Counted from the first letter of the stretch, positions 23,827 to 36,218 are shown. The stretch is 64,000 nucleotides of DNA from Botrytis cinerea B05.10 (GCF_000143535.2 NC_037314.1:1922001-1986000), one strand, 5' to 3'. The notes: generated from the sequence alone by a model not told the origin. Numbers and translations: made by a program.

Positions 23827-25996
23827 TCATGTCGCAGCCTTCGACGTTACCCTCTCGCTAACAATCCTAGCTTTGCTTTTCGCCTTTGATGTAATTTTTT
23901 CTCCGGCACTTTCGGTCGCATCTCTCACTTTCTCCGTCACTTGCGCGTATACTCCCGCTGCGCTTTTAGCCTTTGAAGCCGCATCCCCAATGGCATCTTC
24001 CGCCTGCGATTTCCCGGAAGCATATGCATCGTAGCCACCTTTCATACCGTCTTTAGCTTTTGCCGTCAATTTACTATATGTATCACCAGCGAAACCCTCA
24101 GCCTTCGAAGCACCCTTTTCAAAGCCCTCTCTTACAGTATATTGGTAAGCACTAGAAGCCGTTTCCCTTCCCCTCGCCATTGACTCTTTCAAAAACTCCG
24201 TGATCGCAACGACGAAACTTGTAAGCCAAGCTACCAATGCTGCCCCCCCAAACACATACAAGAGAACCGCAAGGGCGCCTAGAGATAACAAGCCCAAAAC
24301 TGCCAAAAGATCTTTAGCTCTTCTATATCTCCTACCCAATTTCTTTTTTTTCTGCGCTACGAATTCAAGAAGCGGTTCGACGGGTCTATCTTTTTCTTTG
24401 TAATAAAATATCGCTCCCGCAGTCGTAACGTCAAATACACTCTGTCCATCCATATCACCACCCGGCTTTGAATTTCCCGCCCAGTATCTCTTCGTAATGG
24501 GCCATATTGCAATTTTCACACTTGCCTGGTGCGTGTAACCGGGAGGTTTATGATCTGCCAATTTCTTCTGCACATCTTGTAAGCGACGAAGAGCACGTAA
24601 GCCGGCATTTGATTCAATGCGTCCAACGCCAGCATTTTTGTAGCCGAGTACATAGCCTTCGGCTCTTGCGCGTTCGGCTTCCAATTCTTCACCATCTCGT
24701 TGCCAGTTGTTTTGAACGATAGTCTTGGATAAGGTCCAGGAGTTTTGGAAAATGGAGGTGTGTTCTTCGGGCTTGTAAGCAGTGCCGGGGATGAGAGAGA
24801 CGGTGTGCATGATGGTTGGCGAGATGCGGATGCAGATGGATAGGTAAGCGGCGCTGGATAGTATGTTGTGGAGGGATTGGTAAAGGGCTGTAGCTTTGGG
24901 GACGACGGTTTCAGGACGAGCAGGAAGAAGCGTGAGGTAGTTAAAGAGAGGCATGAGCAGGAGTAACACTTGGGCGGTCAGATTTGTGCAATCTTTGTGG
25001 AAATTGGGGGTTAGAGATGCTCCGCCCATGAGAGTGCGAATAGATTTGCAGCGAAGTTCCTGACGGCTGTAGCCTACAGAGTAAAAAATGTCAGTTCGTA
25101 TTGTAGTTAAGGTTTTCATCTGTTGATCCTTGGGATATCATACCTTCACTATCGAGAAGTGCACGATCCAAACCATGAAGAAATTCTTCCCCCTCTTTGG
25201 TATTTCCCCATAGAACCGACGCAAAAACCCTGGCCTCTAATATCTTTACAATAATACCGACAATGAGGTATTTTCTTGTACTCGTATCGATCAATATCTC
25301 ATCCCATCCCCCAACTACAGTATCTGGCTCAGCAACAAGTTCCACATATCTGTAGAACTCCTCCGGCATCCTAATAGCCCAGGGTTCGTGAAACTCTGAC
25401 TGTAATTCTTGAAACCCAAAAAATACTGTAGCAAAATTAACTATCGCTATATACAAATTTGCATACTCATCCTTAAACCAGGCATTACTGCGATCTCCTT
25501 GCGGATGTGGAGGATGCTCAAGTTGAAGAGGCATGAAGTGTCTGAAGTCGGCCACGGTAGTAGGTCGTGACTGAGCTCTCCCAAACCATCTTGATACTCT
25601 GGACGGCATTTGATTCTTCGCACTTGGGCTGTCAACTTCGGCCAATGCCTCTTTTGCTACCGGAGGAAGAACCTTAGACTTGTTCACTGCTTGAGATGCT
25701 GCACTTGCAGGAACCATGTCTGTAACTGGATTGCTGGTTAGGTCATTGAGCAGTGTAAGTCCTTTCGATTTATCACCCTCCTCTCGCACCGCCAACAATG
25801 CATCTCGGGCTTTATTTCTCCGTTCTTGGATTAATTTTCGGTTCACTATTTGACTGCCAACTAGTCGCGGTGCATTCCGGAGGGTTGCTCCTGTTGTTTG
25901 AAATAAAACATTTTTGTCGGCCTCGCCAGGAAGTCTGTCCTCGTCGTCCACATCATCAAGATTCTTGAAATTGGTTCGATTTCGTAGGAACGACAT
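23827..25996 (-). CDS. conserved-style fungal membrane protein with LEA-like helical tail
   Basis: Two exons, 25144-25996 and 23827-25073, giving 699 residues. The 70-nt intron starts GTATGA and ends CTGTAG, with phase 1 on both sides. I do not recognise a named family. Residues 1-130 are polar. A middle region (~150-480) has several hydrophobic helices but no clear catalytic motif. Around residues 545-590 two adjacent strongly hydrophobic segments (LLAVLGLLSLGALAVLLYVF and a following VAWL-SFVVAI stretch) form a hairpin-like membrane anchor. The last ~110 residues are Ala/Lys/Gly/Ser-rich amphipathic repeats (SKAxxxAxxxxSKA style) like LEA or apolipoprotein helices, which often coat lipid surfaces. 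A lipid-droplet or organelle-membrane role is only a guess. Confidence 0.75.
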
Positions 25997-26438
25997 AATG
26001 ATGAAGATGATTAGACAATTACAATATGTGTAGCATTTAGGTTGGAATTTCACGATATTGCAAAATCGCAACGACAATCGAGGTTTGTATGTAACAAAAG
26101 AAAAGAGAATGAAGGACAATCATGAAGCGTTCTTCAAAGAAACGAAGAATGCCGGCCATACAAAGGAATTAAAAGCTGGAAGCAATCACCTCTTTTTGTT
26201 CCGAATCGAGTCAAATAGTACAACGGAAAGCACTGCAAGGAGTTAAAAAATTGTAAATTGCTTTAGTTTGAAATGTTTGTGGTCTTGTAATCAAGAGTTC
26301 GGCTCCCTGACGTCTTGCTACCAATCCTTAGTCATAAGATTTGGCCTTGATAGCAAATTCGTTGACGACAAGAATTCTTCTCCCCTAAAAAGTCTATATT
26401 AGCAATCATTCTTGAACACATTAACAAAAGGTATTACC
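25997..26438. other. intergenic, promoter of membrane-protein gene
   Basis: A 442-bp gap between the start of the 699-residue protein gene and the stop of the RidA gene, both on the minus strand. Nothing specific is seen. Confidence 0.5.
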
Positions 26439-26883
26439 TTACTGATGAGCTGTACATTCAATTTCCACGTCGGTCCCGAGTGGCAATTGGTGTACCGCAA
26501 CGCAAGTCCTGACTGGCTTGGGATCCTTATGGAAGAATTCTGCATAGACTTTGTTCATGGCTGCAAAATTCTGCATGTCGGTTAGGAAAACATTGACTTT
26601 GACAACGTTTTCAATACTACTGCCAGCGGCCTCCAGAACCGCCTGAAGGTTCAGCAGTGCTTGTCTCTAGATTTGTTCCTTAATAAGATTGACTTCGAAT
26701 CTGTAGACAGGATTGAAGACATACGGTTCGATCAGCAACACCTCCTTCGACAAGCTTCATTGTAGCGACATCCATCCCAATGCTACCGGAGCAATAAACC
26801 ATTCCTTGACATTTGATGGCTTGGGAGAAGAAGGGCAATGGCGGTGGTGCCTTGTCGGTCGAAACAGCTTCTTTTTGGGGCAT
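26439..26883 (-). CDS. RidA/YjgF/Hmf1-family enamine deaminase
   Basis: Two exons, 26725-26883 and 26439-26666, giving 128 residues, the typical RidA length. The 58-nt intron begins GTATGT and ends TCTAG in phase 0. Conserved family blocks are visible: PPLPFFSQAIK at the start of the fold, GMVYCSGSIG, VEGGVADRT, then NLQAVLEAAGSS, VVKVNVFLTDM with NFAAMNKVYAEFF, and the C-terminal PVRTCVAVHQLPLGTDVEIE. This stretch carries the Arg that anchors the substrate carboxylate in RidA. The family hydrolyses reactive 2-aminoacrylate/imine intermediates. No mitochondrial presequence precedes the fold, so a cytosolic Hmf1-like form fits better than Mmf1. It is divergent from the crotonase gene (868 bp between starts). 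Confidence 0.93.
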
Positions 26884-27751
26884 GGTGTATAATTTATTTC
26901 CTAAGCTTTCAATAATTGGATCAAGTAACTGTAGTTTGGTAGGAATGATGAAGTGTTTGACATTGATGTTGACGTTGATGTTGATGTTATCTTACGAATA
27001 GCCGTTGTTGGAAATAGGAAGGTGGGGGATGATGGGGCAAACACAAAGATGGCGGGGTATAGCTTTCATCGTCGTGGCTTTTCAACCCAATATGATACAT
27101 AGGGATCTTGTAGGCCAACCAGTTACACCTTGGAATTTTTACTCTATTTGAGACAATTAGTTATACTCAAGCCGTATTCGCAAAAGATTTCTCTCTTTCT
27201 AGTTTTTGCACAAGATACTGACAGTTGTGACGTCATAATACTTAAGAAGAGAGCATATAATATGAATATGAGTATGTGCAACACAATTGCTCGGTATGTA
27301 TCTTCAAGAGGATTAATTTGTTGTCTTGAGGATATATCTGTTGGATTGTATATCTCTTGTTGGCACATTTTGAGTCGTCGAACATGAGGCTTTCTCACGT
27401 GCCACGAGCAAGGGCTCCCGGTGACCCCGCACAAGATCCAATTATCCTCGGCATCTCGAGATTCTACATGTCATGTTTGAGTTGGAGGATTATTTTGAAC
27501 GCTTCTTTTACAGCTGTTATGTACTTACTCTAATTGCTCTAGATTCACAATTTTTATCTTCAGCTTGCTTTATACATTGTTGAATTTGGTGATTCAAGGA
27601 GGCGCCGACTACTTCATACTTATTCCAAACTTGGACACAGAAGTACATGCGAACTTCTCATGCCACGGTTCTTCAAAGTTCGATAATAGAAGAAATCAAG
27701 TTCTAAACACATCATTATATCAAATCCTCAAGTAGATTTAGACAACCGAAC
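26884..27751. promoter_or_regulatory. divergent spacer between RidA and crotonase genes
   Basis: An 868-bp spacer with a GTTGATGTT-type short repeat near 26965-26990. No gene is supportable. Confidence 0.35.
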
Positions 27752-29005
27752 ATGACTCCCTCACTTCCAAACTCCTACTCAACCCTTCCTTTCCAACATA
27801 TCTGCGTCTCTCACATACCTGAGTCTTCGCCCACACCCACTCCGACCATTTTGATCACATTATATCGACCAGGAAAACACAATGCTTTCACAGACACTAT
27901 GGCCGAAGATCTTGAAACAGTTTTCAATCTTTTGTCACTTGATCCTAGAGTGAAATGTATTGTCGTGACTGGCCACGGAAAGATGTTTTGTGCTGGAGCG
28001 GATTTGGAAGCCGGATTGTCGTATGAGAATGATACGGCATTGACGCATCGGGACGGTGGTGGGAAGGTGCGTGTTTTGTTTTTTCGCGTCTTGGAGGGGT
28101 GTTCAACTTCTCGCATCCTTTGGTGCAGATTTTGTTGATTAATCCCCTTGTTTAGGTAGCACTAGCTATTCATAGATGTACGAAACCTACGATTGCGGCT
28201 ATCAATGGGTGAGTAATACAACTAAATTCGCCTAATTTGATGTCTTCTGAGCATAACTAACGCTTTCGTAGCTCGGCTGTTGGTGTTGGCATAACCGGTA
28301 AGCATGAAGCCTACCCCCATCGGATACCTAATTCTGATTCCAATCTCATTCTTACACAACAACGCTTTTCTAATCCACCCCAGTGACCCTCCCCACCTCT
28401 ATTCGTATAGTTTCTTCTACAGCTAAAATTGGATTTGTGTTTGCCCGTCGTGGTATCATAATGGAAGCATGTTCCTCCTACTTCCTCCCCCGTCTTATCG
28501 GCCTCTCCCGCGCTATGCACCTCACGACAACTGGCTCAATATACCCATCAACATCCCCTCTTCTCTCGTCTCTCTTCTCCGAGATCTTGCCACACGAACA
28601 AGTTCTTCCACGTGCGTTGGAACTCGCAAATGACATCGCTCAAAATACAAGTGCGGTTTCAACTGCAGTTATGAGAGATCTGATGTGGAAAGGGCCAGGA
28701 ACGGCGGAAGAAACACATCTTTTGGACAGTAAGGTTTTGTTGGAGTTATTCAAAGCGGGGGATAAGAATGAGGGGATTAAGAGTATGTGATTCATTTTCG
28801 TAGATAAAACTTTGGGATCATGCTGATTGGTATGTTAGGCTTTATGGAAAAAAGAAACCCTGACTTCAAGGACAATATGCAAGAGAATGCACCAGGTGTC
28901 TGGCCATGGTGGAAACCGGTTGATACTAAACCTCCGACTACAATTGAAGAATTGACCCAGAAATTGAAGACAACGGAGACGGAACTGGGTAAGCCTAAAC
29001 TTTAA
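27752..29005 (+). CDS. enoyl-CoA hydratase/isomerase (crotonase), probable peroxisomal form
   Basis: Five exons: 27752-28066, 28156-28208, 28272-28297, 28384-28782 and 28839-29005, giving 319 residues. Exon 3 is only 26 nt, but both its splice sites and phases fit. Crotonase hallmarks: ITLYRPGKHNAF, the oxyanion-hole segment GKMFCAGADLEAG (~residues 84-96), INGSAVGVGIT (~120-130) across the tiny exons, then FVFARRGIIMEACSSYFLPRLIG. The closest style is fungal peroxisomal enoyl-CoA hydratases. The chain ends GKPKL, and the terminal PKL fits the relaxed PTS1 pattern [SAPC][KRH][LM]. Expected role: hydration or isomerisation of enoyl-CoA in beta-oxidation. The exact substrate is not readable from sequence. 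Confidence 0.88.
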
Positions 29006-30602
29006 GTTTGCACTATTGGCTTTTGCATAGATGATATATAAGCTTCTCAGGACTGTTTGAACTATGAACACCAACTCCTAGGAGCAAAATGTGCGGGAAA
29101 AAATGAAGACAACGACTAGTTTTGTTGGTATCCAGTGAACCCCCCATGAAAGTGTCCTGTGAGGTGAGATAAAGTGCGGCGAAAGGTGAAGACAAGGGCA
29201 AGGGTGCAACACAGGGTTAGGCAGCTTATCAGTGGGCAGGAGAAAATAGGGAGTCAACGCTTCTGTGACTTAATTATGAATCTCGACATCGATCCAAGTG
29301 TATCTATACAATGGCGTGTTTCAATATACTGAACTCACTGCCCGTGTAGAAAGAAGAATTATGTCAATCTACACGTTAATCGAAATTGTCTTTCTGTTGT
29401 AACTAGAAAGTCGCAGTGAGACAAAGCAAAAACCGAACTCGTTCAAACATATAACAAGTAAATTGCGGCAATCAGGATTTGTTCAACGCCAGCGTAGACT
29501 GCGCAAGCAAACGTTAGATGGTGTTGATGGTGATGACCGACAAATAAGAAGTGACAACGAAAACGAAACGGTCTCGATGACAGGTGACGATGGTTGGCAA
29601 ACGTTGATATTCTGGTATAACACCGGCATATACGTCCGAAATTGACCTGCTTTGATATTGTGAAATATCAGAATGATACAATCCGTATCGGTAGTAGAAG
29701 GACTCGTAACAATGAAATCTTTCCTCCAAAATTCGTACCCAGATATTGCCCCAAATCACATTTCATCATATTCGCAACCACACCGACGGTCAAATATGAT
29801 TGAGTGGAAAGCTAGCTAATCCATAGGAGTAGCCTCTACCGTGCTATCAAACTATGGCACGGGAGGAAAGCCCACGCCTGCTTCACTTTCGCTCTTTTAT
29901 ATGGTGATTCTTGAGAGGAAGTCTGGCAGTGGGGCAGTATGAGAAGGGAGAAACAAGAAAAGTGATTGCGTTGTGGATGGGTTTCGCTTTGACACATAGT
30001 AGCTATTCTAGATAGGCAGGCTTAGAAAAACCGAGCTTACAATATCTAGTTTAAGGAAGGTGGTACTTGGTTAAACAGGAAGTAGCTTGGTTCCACTTGG
30101 AATCTTGACTTACAATACTGCAATTATCATTTACTTCACTTTATACTCTGAATATTTTTTTTTTGGATTATTTATTTTCATTCAAGATGTAGTGGCCTTT
30201 GTGTTTCTCCCCACAGCTATGTTGTCGGTCATTGTTGACATTTAATGGCGCGTCGCATGACCGATCTGAAATCAGACATGAGGGATTTTAAACACCCTTA
30301 CGCCACGAACGCCTGCCGGTTTGTGCCATTTCTCAAATCAAAGATGGACAGCCTCCATAGTCTGAAAGTAGTCGGAAGCGTATCGATCTGCCATGTTTCC
30401 TCTTCTTGGACAGCTAGATCGTCTTATACGTCGACACAGTGGAGCTAGATCTTCGTTATGGGCGAGTCGTTCGAATAAGCCCCTGAACGTATTCATACAA
30501 TGCATACATTGACTAATTTGCATATAGTCTCATGTGCAGGCGGCATTCAGAATTGACCTAAATCGGCATGCACGAAGAGCGTTACCCAGCATTCCTATAC
30601 AC
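29006..30602. other. 1.6 kb convergent intergenic region
   Basis: Lies between the 3' ends of the crotonase and RPC17 genes. Only short, unconserved frames are present. No feature is supported. Confidence 0.5.
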
Positions 30603-31158
30603 TCACGATTGGTCCATCAACGCTTTGTACTGCATCTCCTCATCTTGTTGTCTTTTCTGTTCATCCTTTTTGGCAGCCTCGGTATTGTCTGCCATAGCCT
30701 GCTTCATTTCTTCAGCGTCCTGTGCACCTAGCACATCTTTGACAACATCTATAATCCCCCACTGTTCATTTTCGTCTGGAAATCTCAGCTCCAATTCTTC
30801 AATAATGATATTCAAATTCTCCATTGATGTTGGCCGATGGTTGATAATCATAAGGATTTCGGCTTTGGTCAAGTCATAGGGACGAAGCTGTTCAAGGAGA
30901 TTTCGAATTGTATCTTCATTATATGGACATGGTTTTTGTGCGAGAGGCGATGGTGCTTCCTCGAGGTATTGCATTAACTAAAAAAAGATCAGTTCTAGAT
31001 TTACGACACATGGCGAAGCAAGGTGCTACCTCTTTGATAACATTGTCAAGATTTCCGGGCCTCCTTCCTCCTGTGCGGTGTTTCTTCTGAATGTCCTTCA
31101 AATGAGTGTAAACCTCGAAATTGCTAAGGGTCGCGGATTGGGCTTCTAGAATCTTCAT
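30603..31158 (-). CDS. RPC17: RNA polymerase III subunit RPC9/Rpc17
   Basis: Two exons, 31030-31158 and 30603-30977, giving 167 residues. The 52-nt intron begins GTAGCA and ends in a T-rich TTTTTAG; phase 0. The start is the ATG at 31158, because MKILEAQSATLSNFEVYTHL aligns with the conserved N-terminus (yeast begins MKVLEERNAFLSDYEV); the frame upstream only reaches a TTG. The C-terminal HRDC-like half carries LRPYDLTKAEILMIINHRP followed by an IIEELELRF segment, the signature of the family. With Rpc25 this subunit forms the Pol III stalk that contacts TFIIIB and nascent RNA. A charged Lys/Glu tail (~residues 130-165) extends past yeast-like ends. Divergent from the PRPP synthetase gene. Confidence 0.93.
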
Positions 31159-31849
31159 GGCTGTTTGGATCCCTGGCGTACTAGTGTGTTGCAACTGACA
31201 GCTAGACGTTACCTAGTCCTCCCAAGACGTTACGTTGTATTATGTGGCTCTTCGTAAACGGGCGTTGATTGTTGGATCACAATCGTCAGCCTTGAGGAGA
31301 AATAATTTGCGAGTTGACCATCTCATGCAAAACATTTTAAGCGAGTTCAGCCTCGTGCTGCGGGGTCTCGATGGGGTTTAATTGCTTAACTCTAATAGGC
31401 TAAGCACGTCACCAGATCTGACCAAAGGAATCTTTTTTTTCTTTCCCTCTTGTGGGATTCAAAACTTTTGCTTGTGAGAATAATAACTATTCATATTCAA
31501 TCCATATCAATCCGAATTCTCAACCGGATCTCTTCAAATCAATTGGAAATCAAAACCATCGTCTTGGGAAACAAACAACGCAGCAAAAAGGAAGATATCT
31601 TGTAGCATTTGCTATAGCTGTAGAAGGTTCACCCTCTACCATTTCTTGCCTTGAATTCCTGTGCAATCCAATTCTTTCTTCTCTATTTCAAAGCCCTTAG
31701 ACCGCCCCAGATTTGACGCGGCTACGAAACCCCTCACAAAAAGTTAATCCCGCATCTCAAATTCCAACCTTTCAACAAAAACCTCAATCATCATTACCTT
31801 CATCACCATATCGCAACTACTTCAAACTTCTTGCCATATATCAGAAGAT
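31159..31849. promoter_or_regulatory. divergent promoter of RPC17 and PRPP synthetase
   Basis: A 691-bp spacer. A 10-T tract occurs near 31430-31440. The 5' leader of the PRPP synthetase gene is CA/CT-rich. No other feature. Confidence 0.4.
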
Positions 31850-33238
31850 ATGGTTCGTAATCTGGTTGTTCTCGGAGGAAACTCCCACCCTCAAATAACA
31901 GAGATCATCTGTAATACGCTCGGTGTTCCACCCTGCAACAGAATTCTCAAGAAATTTTCCGTTGGTGAGAGTCGTCTCGAGATCCAAGACTCAGTTCGAG
32001 GCAAGGATGTTTACATCATTCAATCTGGCGGAGGAAAGGCCAATGATCATTTCATAGATCTTTGCATTATGATTTCCGCATGCAAAACTGGATCTGCCAA
32101 GCGTGTCACTGTCGTCCTTCCTTTGTTTCCTTATTCACGACAGCCAGATCTTCCATACAATAAGATTGGCGCACCACTTGCTAAGGGACCCACCGACGTT
32201 AAGGGTAACTTTACTTTCGAAAGTCGACCAGCAACACCGGGTCCGTCCTCCCCACAAACACCAGGCCTTAGCAATGGCACCAATGGTATGGAAAAATTAC
32301 AAAAGAAGCTTGGAAAAGCATCTCTCGAGCAGATTAACACCCAATCTTCAAATGGAATAACACCTAGACGACAAGATACTTCGGATTCCATTGCATCTCT
32401 TACCAATGGACGCTTGGGTGACGGAGCATCAACTCCCGTATCAACTCCACATTTCACCACTCACGATTACGAGAACCCTGGATTTGTCAATGGTCAAAGC
32501 AAAACTCTTTTCCAAGGCAAGCCAGGATACAAACAGTGGGTAGCGCAAGCTGGCACACTCGTCGCAGACCTTTTGACTTGCTCTGGTGCTGATCAGGTAA
32601 TCACTATGGATCTCCACGACCCTCAGTACCAAGGATTCTTTGACATTCCGGTGGATAACCTCTATGGCAAGCCTCTCTTGAAGAGATACATCCAGCAAAA
32701 TATCCCGAACTTTCAGGATGCTATCGTCGTAAGTCCTGATGCTGGTGGAGCAAAGAGAGCAACTGCAATTGCCGATGGACTCAACATGGAGTTTGCATTG
32801 ATTCACAAGGTAAAACTTCCCCCAATTCTACTCCCTGCGCACACTCATATCAATTAGGAACGTCGACCCACCCGAATTACCGATCGCCAAAATGCTACAA
32901 TGATGCTTGTAGGCAATGTCCGTGATAAAGTTGCTATACTCATCGACGATTTGGCCGATACCTCGAACACCATTACAAGAGCTGCCAAGTTGCTTAAGAA
33001 AGAGGGTGCCACTTACGTTTACGCTTTGATAACCCATGGAGTTTTCAGTGGTGATGCTATTGAGCGTATCAATGCATCTGCACTGGACAAAATTATCGTG
33101 ACCAACAGTGTTCCACAAGATGAACATCAACGTCTTTGCCCGAAGTTAGAGGTCTTGGAAGTTGGCCCGGTCTTCGCCGAGGCAATTCGTCGTGTGCACC
33201 ACGGAGAGAGCATTTCTGTGTTGTTTAACTATGATTAG
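31850..33238 (+). CDS. PRS1: ribose-phosphate pyrophosphokinase with non-homologous insertion
   Basis: Two exons, 31850-32809 and 32858-33238, giving 446 residues. The 48-nt intron begins GTAAAA and ends ATTAG, phase 0. PRPP synthetase blocks: N-terminal [12 protein letters not shown], a [10 protein letters not shown] loop, [27 protein letters not shown], the signature [12 protein letters not shown], and the ribose-5-phosphate loop [12 protein letters not shown]. Between YSRQ (~residue 100) and [10 protein letters not shown] (~225) sits a ~110-residue Ser/Thr/Pro/Gly-rich insertion, like the NHR of yeast Prs1. The symbol is given on that basis and is less certain than the activity. It makes PRPP from ATP and ribose-5-phosphate for nucleotide, His and Trp synthesis. 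Confidence 0.93.
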
Positions 33239-34309
33239 ACTGAAGGTTGGCTATTTTCCGTTAGGGGCACTGCATTCAGGAGTTCGGGCATTGGAGGGGA
33301 GTACATCGGTAGAGTACTCGCTTGGCGCATTGCAAACCATGGCTCATATACAATTGCTATACCCGTAAACCGCACTGCGGACTATTCAAATTTTCCATTC
33401 TTGTTCATATGGCATGGAAGAAAACTAGATATATACAAACACTCGATCTTTGGTAGAATTCCATTGAACGTCTTGACGAACCAAGTGCTGGGTTAGGCGT
33501 CTAGAGTTGCATATAAATTAAAAGCATAGAACTGAACATAGAAATGGATAAATGGGAACGTAATCTTAAAGAATATTTGTTGGTTTAAAATAAGTGTGCG
33601 TACTTATGGCTTTTATGTACATGTGATTTTATATTGTCCAATCGGTATAGCACTCACTGATATCAACATGTTGTGCCACCGAGCTATGGAATGATAATCT
33701 GGTGTGCCCATGACTGTTATTTTGAGGTCTCTCTGAATCAGAGACTAAGAAGTTAAATCTTGAAGTAAACGATCGTCGATCTCAGGAATGAAGAAATGAC
33801 ATTTTTACGAGTATTTGGTAATCAACAATCAAATGCATCGTGCTGTGGAGAAGAATGGGAAGAGGTTCCTACATATAATCAACCGACGACGAGATTGAGG
33901 GGGGTACATCGAGAGGGGTTTGGAAGATTGGTGGGTTGGGCACAACACTAGCTAAACCATCTAGCAGGATGTATGTATCTATTTTGTTTCCAAGGAAGTG
34001 ACTCTTAATATCTTACTATATTTCTGCAGCGATGCAAACAAAGTAGCATAGGGCTGCCATTACACAAAGTATTTGAAATACACAAACTACAAGATACCGA
34101 GCATTAAACACCAGGAACAAACTTCTCCCTTCAACACCACACATACACCAAGATGGTGGTGTCAACTCTACCAAGTCTCCGGTTCATAAATTATATACAC
34201 GTTACACATCGCAGTTGGTACTGGAGTGTTACCATAACCTCCAGGAAAGAAATTGCCGTTGACAATACTCCAACTACGTATTCACCTCCAGTATCGGACT
34301 CCCCACTGA
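33239..34309. other. intergenic, 3' flank of PRPP synthetase
   Basis: AT-rich DNA with only short frames. A CATCGGTAGAGTACTCGCTTGG stretch near 33305 slightly resembles half a tRNA but does not fold as one. Confidence 0.45.
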
Positions 34310-35085
34310 TTCCAGATTCTCAAGTACCTGAACACCCAGCTTCACCTTGCTCTTCCGCACCCCTTTCCCCGTCTTCCTAGCGAACTCCAACACCAAATCT
34401 GGACGCTCGCAGCTAAAGAAAGACACCACACACCGCGATATCACTATATGCCATTAACCCTGCGCATTTCTAGTATATGCAAGCATCACTGCAAAAGTAA
34501 TTGAAGATATCATCAATCTTCTGACATTCGGCCGGGAGAAGAAGATAGTCGATTATGAGTGTCTGGCTGTTTCTGCTTTGCTTCATACAAATTCTTTAGC
34601 GCGCAGTATTGCACGCAAGTCGTAAACGAGACGATTTCAGGATGTGCTTAATAGAAAGATTTATATGGGAGTGGAGGATAAGGTTGTGGTTGTATCTAGG
34701 CCTACTTGAGAGATAACGAGGTGGTTGGAGGGCTAGTTCGATCGGTGGAAAGATGGGAGTATCATATTGTCAGTATAAGACGGTATAGATGGGTTAGCTT
34801 CATAGGAGATCTGTTGTGCTGCCTGTAGAGACAATGTGGTTTGAGAGGCTTGGAAGAGTTGTTGCACGGTTGGAGTGCGCGTGCATTATGGGGAAGAAAA
34901 TGATTGTTGAGAGACATTATGGCGACCTTCCTTTACTTTGCGGTTTAATCCTAGACGATATGAGTCCATATTTTTCTGGTAGCAAACTAGTTGTCGGCGA
35001 TTTAAGTGAAGGGGTAATCAAATTTAGCTCTTCGTTTGAAGTAATGACTGAAAGCGGTATACAGTCTTCAAATAATAGCTTTTAG
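34310..35085 (+). pseudogene. decayed 2EXR-family gene
   Basis: Three collinear plus-strand blocks in three different frames together read like one 2EXR-type protein. Block 1 (from 34310) has FPRLPSELQHQIWTLAAKER, which matches the diagnostic LPxELRxxIW opening of the family. Block 2 (~34470-34736) has ALLHTNSLARSIARKS and then RRFQDVLNRKIYMGVEDK, matching the later LLxxNxESRxIAxxxY and IY..xxxD parts. It is broken by in-frame stops at 34623 (where the family usually has Tyr), 34707 and 34734. Block 3 (34816-35085) has LPVETMWFERLGRVVARLE in the third frame. No start codon precedes block 1 without a stop. 2EXR proteins are expanded in leotiomycetes and have unknown function. The frames and stops are visible; the family call rests on short motifs. 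Confidence 0.6.
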
Positions 35086-36218
35086 AGCATCACCGTTGTG
35101 ATTGAATGACAGTCATCAGCAGCATCTTTGTCTTTGTTGCACATCTCAGAATCTATGACTACTAGCCTGTTCACTCTTGGTTTCTGAGCGATCTAGCAGA
35201 CGATGAATGTCACTAGAATCATTGCTTGTATCGCTTATCAGAAGGGCGGAAGCAATGCAACACATTTCAGATATGCAACAAAACAGGAAACTTTGGTCGT
35301 AAGTTTAGGCAAGACTTGAGAGAATCATCTCTGCTTGATACGCTGCTTGATACCCCATGTTACGGGACTTAATTCTCCAACTTATGCCCTCTATGTTAAA
35401 CTTATTATAGTAGACGAGAGTGATTCATTGTTCAAGCTCGGGTCAAGTACAGAAATATTGAGAATCAGAAGAATGCAACTACAAGACGTAGTTCAATTCA
35501 TGGGTTATTGATTGGGTGATTCGTTTGACTCAAGACAGCAGTAAGAAATGCACATCATTCGGAACGAGATACTGTGACCCTACTGCTCTTAAAACAGATC
35601 GGGCTCGCAGTAGAAAGATAACATTAAAAATACGTAACAAACGTTCTAGAGCCGAGGAAACTTCTTGCTGCTCACTTGAGACACAATGTTACGATAGTCA
35701 GCATCCGCCTCCCCTTGACGAGACATACGGATGCCTTCATCGTTCGGCGGTGTTTAATGAATGAGCAAAACGGAAGGCGGAAGCTAGTAAGCTGTAGATA
35801 ATCGTTAGAACAAATCTGAACAAGATAATAAATGTTTGCACGGGGATCATTGCTTTTGAGCTGTGCACTCTACTTCAAAACGCACTCACAATTACTTCTG
35901 AACACCATCAAAATTTCACCGTGGTACTTGTAGGATCAGCACTTCTGTTTACACATCTCGGTCCACCAGTGGGCCACCCTGAAACGCAAGGCTGAGATGC
36001 ACAGACCAAATATACACACGGCGGTTATCTAGCCTTGCCTCATGAAACAAACCACTCCTACTCCTCACATCAGATTCGTCTCATATGCACTCCTCAAAAA
36101 GATGATGCCACTTATATGAATGAACTTCTCCTCCCCTTATATTCCCTTCATCCCATCCATTAAATTCCAAAAAATCATCCCAACTCTCTTCAGAAATTCC
36201 CAGCCAAACTCCCTCAAG
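35086..36218. other. intergenic, promoter of SDR gene
   Basis: No supportable gene. The last ~100 bases are pyrimidine-rich and look like the 5' leader of the SDR gene. Confidence 0.45.

Noticed and set aside
33285..33345. Stretch resembling the D-arm and anticodon arm of tRNA-Ala
   Set aside because: No matching acceptor stem, T-arm or anticodon stem pairing could be found.
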